A DNA stretch of 64,000 nucleotides from an uncultured Anaerobutyricum sp. (GTDB lineage: Bacteria > Bacillota > Clostridia > Lachnospirales > Lachnospiraceae). The stretch covers positions 1 to 64,000 of the forward strand of contig NZ_CAKRCF010000012.1 of assembly GCF_934307085.1 (NCBI RefSeq), in the 5' to 3' direction. The notes below the pieces were generated by a model, which was not told the origin of the DNA, made no database searches, and saw nothing but the letters and a program-made list of their open reading frames with translations. Shown piece after piece: positions 61,806 through 64,000 of the stretch (positions are counted from its first letter, which is position 1; each line of letters starts with the position of its first letter). Made by a program: the position numbers and the translations under genes.

Positions 61806-64000
61806 ATGCGGATATTTTTACAAAGAATCCTTATTTTTATGTTAGTCGCTGCAATTTTTTTTACGAATACAGATATGAGTAATGCGGCAGCCATAATAAG
61901 AACAGATAGTTTCTACCAGATGAAAAATGGACAGGAGAATACCAGAGAGACAAAAAAGAAGACGAAAGATGATATAGAAGCTATTCCGTCATCTAAGAAG
62001 GAAGTTTTAACTAGTACATCAGACAGACAAAAGGAGAATACGGCGCAGAAAGAAGGAGAATCAAAAACAACAGGACAAATAACAGAAATAGGGAAAGAAG
62101 AAAAAAGAGAAGAGAAGGATTCAGAATCAGAAAAAGAGGAGAATAGAAAAGAGCAGGAGAAGATAACAGAGTCAGAAAAAACGGAGAACCGTAAAGAACA
62201 GGAGAAAGCAACGGAATCAGGAAAAAAAGAGAAGCAGGAAGAATCAGAGCAGATAACGGAAGTGGGAAAAGAAGAGAATAGTAAAGAGCAGGAACAAACA
62301 ACCAGAATAGCAGAAGAAGAAAATCAGGCAGAGATAATAAAGAAAACAGAACCAGAAGAGAGTTCGGTACCAGTAGTTCAATCTACGCATCCGGATACGA
62401 ATCATAATGTTACAATGCCGGATATTACAAGTCATTATTTTTTGTTACAGAAAAACAGCAAAAAGGTAACACAGGCAACCGGCAAGAATCTTATCACGGT
62501 AGCAGATGCAAAAGCAGCATCAAAATATATTTATGAAACTTATACGAATGGAAAGCTATATAATTTTACACCTCGATTTACTGCAAATAGTTCCGTAAGT
62601 GTAGGGGGAGGTAACGGAGGAGGAGTTTCTTTTGCTACAGTAAAGAATACAGGAAAGAAGCAGTTTGGAGACATATATAATGCAGTAGAGGCAGATAATA
62701 TTGCAACGAAAGTATTTAATCTTCAAAAGTGTACAGAAAATCCTTATGCAATCTATAAAAAAGTTGGAACATGGTATGATTATGGTAATGGAAGATCTTA
62801 TGCAGTGGATATGAAGATTTCTATTACAGGCTACAAGTTTCCGGAAGCATCAGTAAGAAAGCAGCTTGCAAATCAAGAATTAAAAGCTCCATATGCAGGT
62901 TTCCAGAAGAGTAAAATAGGCCTGAATGTTATGGGAACAGATTATGTACAGACTAAGATAGAATTTTTTTATACAGGGACGCAAACAGGAGTTTCTGGTA
63001 TCAAAGGAATGATACAGTTTTGTGATATTGATGTTCAGCAGGGAATTGATTTCGGCAGCGGATTTGAAAAGATTCTTATGTTTAATATGGGAACATCCAA
63101 ATTACAGTATAACGCTACGGGATTGATTGGTTCATCAAAAGGATATGTATCCTCAAGAAGTGTAGAGAATTTAGATAAGAAAGATGAGAATACAACCGCT
63201 ATTGGTATTTTTTCAGGGAATACAGTGAATTGCAGATGGACTTTGGCAAAGTGCGATCACAAAGATACGGGCGGGGATGCGGCTTATGCGGTAAAAGAAG
63301 GCTATGGGATTCCCGCAGAAAGCTCTCAGGCAGATGCAATTTCATACTACTGGTCCAATAGTACCGGTTTTTTAGGAATCAGAGCAGATTTAGGGATTCT
63401 TCCATTACCAGAGAGTATAAATAAAACAATTTACCCAGGAAAAATTAATGGAAGTAATTCTGAAAGCGGCAAAAAATTTCTTCAGTTATCAAAAAGAAAT
63501 GAGGTATTTTCGTATGTGTTGTCGGCAGTGGCGGGAATGCCTTCTAACATAAAGAATGTCAGGTATACGGAGTTTCAATTTGAGGATACAGTAGATGCAC
63601 TCTTAAATATAAAAGATATAAAGATATATACAGATGAAGCTGTCAGTAATGATTTTCAAACAGATGGGATTCACTATACAGATGTTACTACACAATTTGA
63701 TATTTCAAAGGAAAAGAATGTGGATAATACGACAGACATATATGCAAAAGCGAAAGCGGCTCAATTATCAAAAATAGATTTTTATGGAAGAACATACTAT
63801 GTACATATAGAAGTGCAGGTGAAGACGGATGAAGAGCTTCATAACATAAATAAATCCATCACGGATTGGTATCAAATGAATGAGAATATCATGCAGAAGG
63901 TTCCAGAAGCTAATAATGTGCGAGGAAGCGTTATGACTGTGAATAAGGGAAGTTTGAATGTGAGCAATAACCAAGGAAGTGCTGCAAACAGAAAGTCGAA
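61806..64000 (+). CDS. Secreted repeat-containing surface protein, incomplete at window edge
   Basis: At least 731 residues, with no stop before the window ends. A signal peptide (MRIFLQRILIFMLVAAIFFT, cut near SNAAA) is followed by a Lys/Glu-rich region (about residues 35-187) that includes four imperfect repeats of about 15 residues (ESEKEENRKEQEKIT, ESEKTENRKEQEKAT and two degraded ones) near residues 108-168. A folded region rich in beta-strand-like stretches follows, including SVGGGNGGGVSFATVKNTGKK near residue 265. This looks like a cell-surface or adhesin-type protein, but I do not recognise the family. The ATG has CAGGAGGG six bases upstream. No sorting signal can be seen because the end is missing. 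Confidence 0.8.
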   Translation, partial: MRIFLQRILIFMLVAAIFFTNTDMSNAAAIIRTDSFYQMKNGQENTRETKKKTKDDIEAIPSSKKEVLTSTSDRQKENTAQKEGESKTTGQITEIGKEEKREEKDSESEKEENRKEQEKITESEKTENRKEQEKATESGKKEKQEESEQITEVGKEENSKEQEQTTRIAEEENQAEIIKKTEPEESSVPVVQSTHPDTNHNVTMPDITSHYFLLQKNSKKVTQATGKNLITVADAKAASKYIYETYTNGKLYNFTPRFTANSSVSVGGGNGGGVSFATVKNTGKKQFGDIYNAVEADNIATKVFNLQKCTENPYAIYKKVGTWYDYGNGRSYAVDMKISITGYKFPEASVRKQLANQELKAPYAGFQKSKIGLNVMGTDYVQTKIEFFYTGTQTGVSGIKGMIQFCDIDVQQGIDFGSGFEKILMFNMGTSKLQYNATGLIGSSKGYVSSRSVENLDKKDENTTAIGIFSGNTVNCRWTLAKCDHKDTGGDAAYAVKEGYGIPAESSQADAISYYWSNSTGFLGIRADLGILPLPESINKTIYPGKINGSNSESGKKFLQLSKRNEVFSYVLSAVAGMPSNIKNVRYTEFQFEDTVDALLNIKDIKIYTDEAVSNDFQTDGIHYTDVTTQFDISKEKNVDNTTDIYAKAKAAQLSKIDFYGRTYYVHIEVQVKTDEELHNINKSITDWYQMNENIMQKVPEANNVRGSVMTVNKGSLNVSNNQGSAANRKS

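Noticed and set aside
1..64000. CRISPR array or tRNA genes
   Set aside because: No regularly spaced direct repeats of the right size and no tRNA cloverleaf or CCA end was recognised on either strand.

Overview
The window is low-to-moderate GC chromosomal DNA from a Gram-positive anaerobe of the Clostridia, most likely the family Lachnospiraceae. The evidence is a PolC-type replicative polymerase, a long-form hibernation factor, a class III fructose-1,6-bisphosphatase, a primary sigma factor with a short region 1.1, a class A RNase P RNA, strong AGGAGG ribosome-binding sites and frequent TTG/GTG starts. The exact genus cannot be fixed from the sequence alone. Most of the window is core genome. 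The accessory signal lies in intergenic repeats and a few odd proteins.

Layout. 1-6.5 kb: the tail of an IS200/IS605-type element, then a sucrose regulon (LacI repressor, PTS IIBCA, sucrose-6-phosphate hydrolase, fructokinase) with two matching operators around a strong promoter. 6.6-11.4 kb: hotdog thioesterase, 23S rRNA pseudouridine synthase, DNA ligase, MetA, and RNase P RNA on the minus strand. 11.5-17.6 kb: a two-component system followed by a large membrane protein, a motif-degenerate ABC ATPase and a permease. 17.8-24 kb: threonine synthase, a YbjQ-type protein, sigma A, NAD synthetase and a small membrane protein. 24.2-34.8 kb: PolC, gamma-carbonic anhydrase, two exported or anchored proteins of unknown function, an AlaX-type tRNA editing protein and an EIIC-like membrane protein. 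35-42.5 kb: an ABC importer pair on the minus strand, an LspA-like protein, a DnaA-box cluster, then hpf, secA and prfB. 42.6-54.3 kb: tex, a YcxB-like protein, the t6A genes tsaE-tsaB-rimI and tsaD with ribonuclease Z between them, ispD, clpX and fbp. 54.6-61.5 kb: a degenerate P-type ATPase homologue, an aconitase-family hydratase and ilvB-ilvN. 61.8 kb to the end: a secreted, repeat-containing protein cut off by the window edge.

How the parts work together. Sucrose is imported and phosphorylated by ScrA, split by ScrB, and the fructose is phosphorylated by the kinase, all probably under the LacI-type repressor. The tsaE/tsaB/tsaD set makes the t6A tRNA modification, next to tRNase Z and RimI; with RNase P RNA, the RluF-like enzyme, AlaX, Hpf and PrfB the window is rich in translation functions. 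ThrC, MetA and IlvBN are separate amino-acid synthesis units.

The most unusual signal is non-coding. Two unrelated repeat families have a conserved core at the apex of long terminator-like hairpins, while the hairpin arms differ from copy to copy yet stay self-complementary. One related site has a perfect hairpin with no core, which looks like an empty site. A third family is a small palindromic, MITE-like element with GTGTTTGAAAAAT ends, scattered through at least seven intergenic gaps. A DnaA-box cluster far from any dnaA gene and several pseudo-enzyme-like proteins are also noted.
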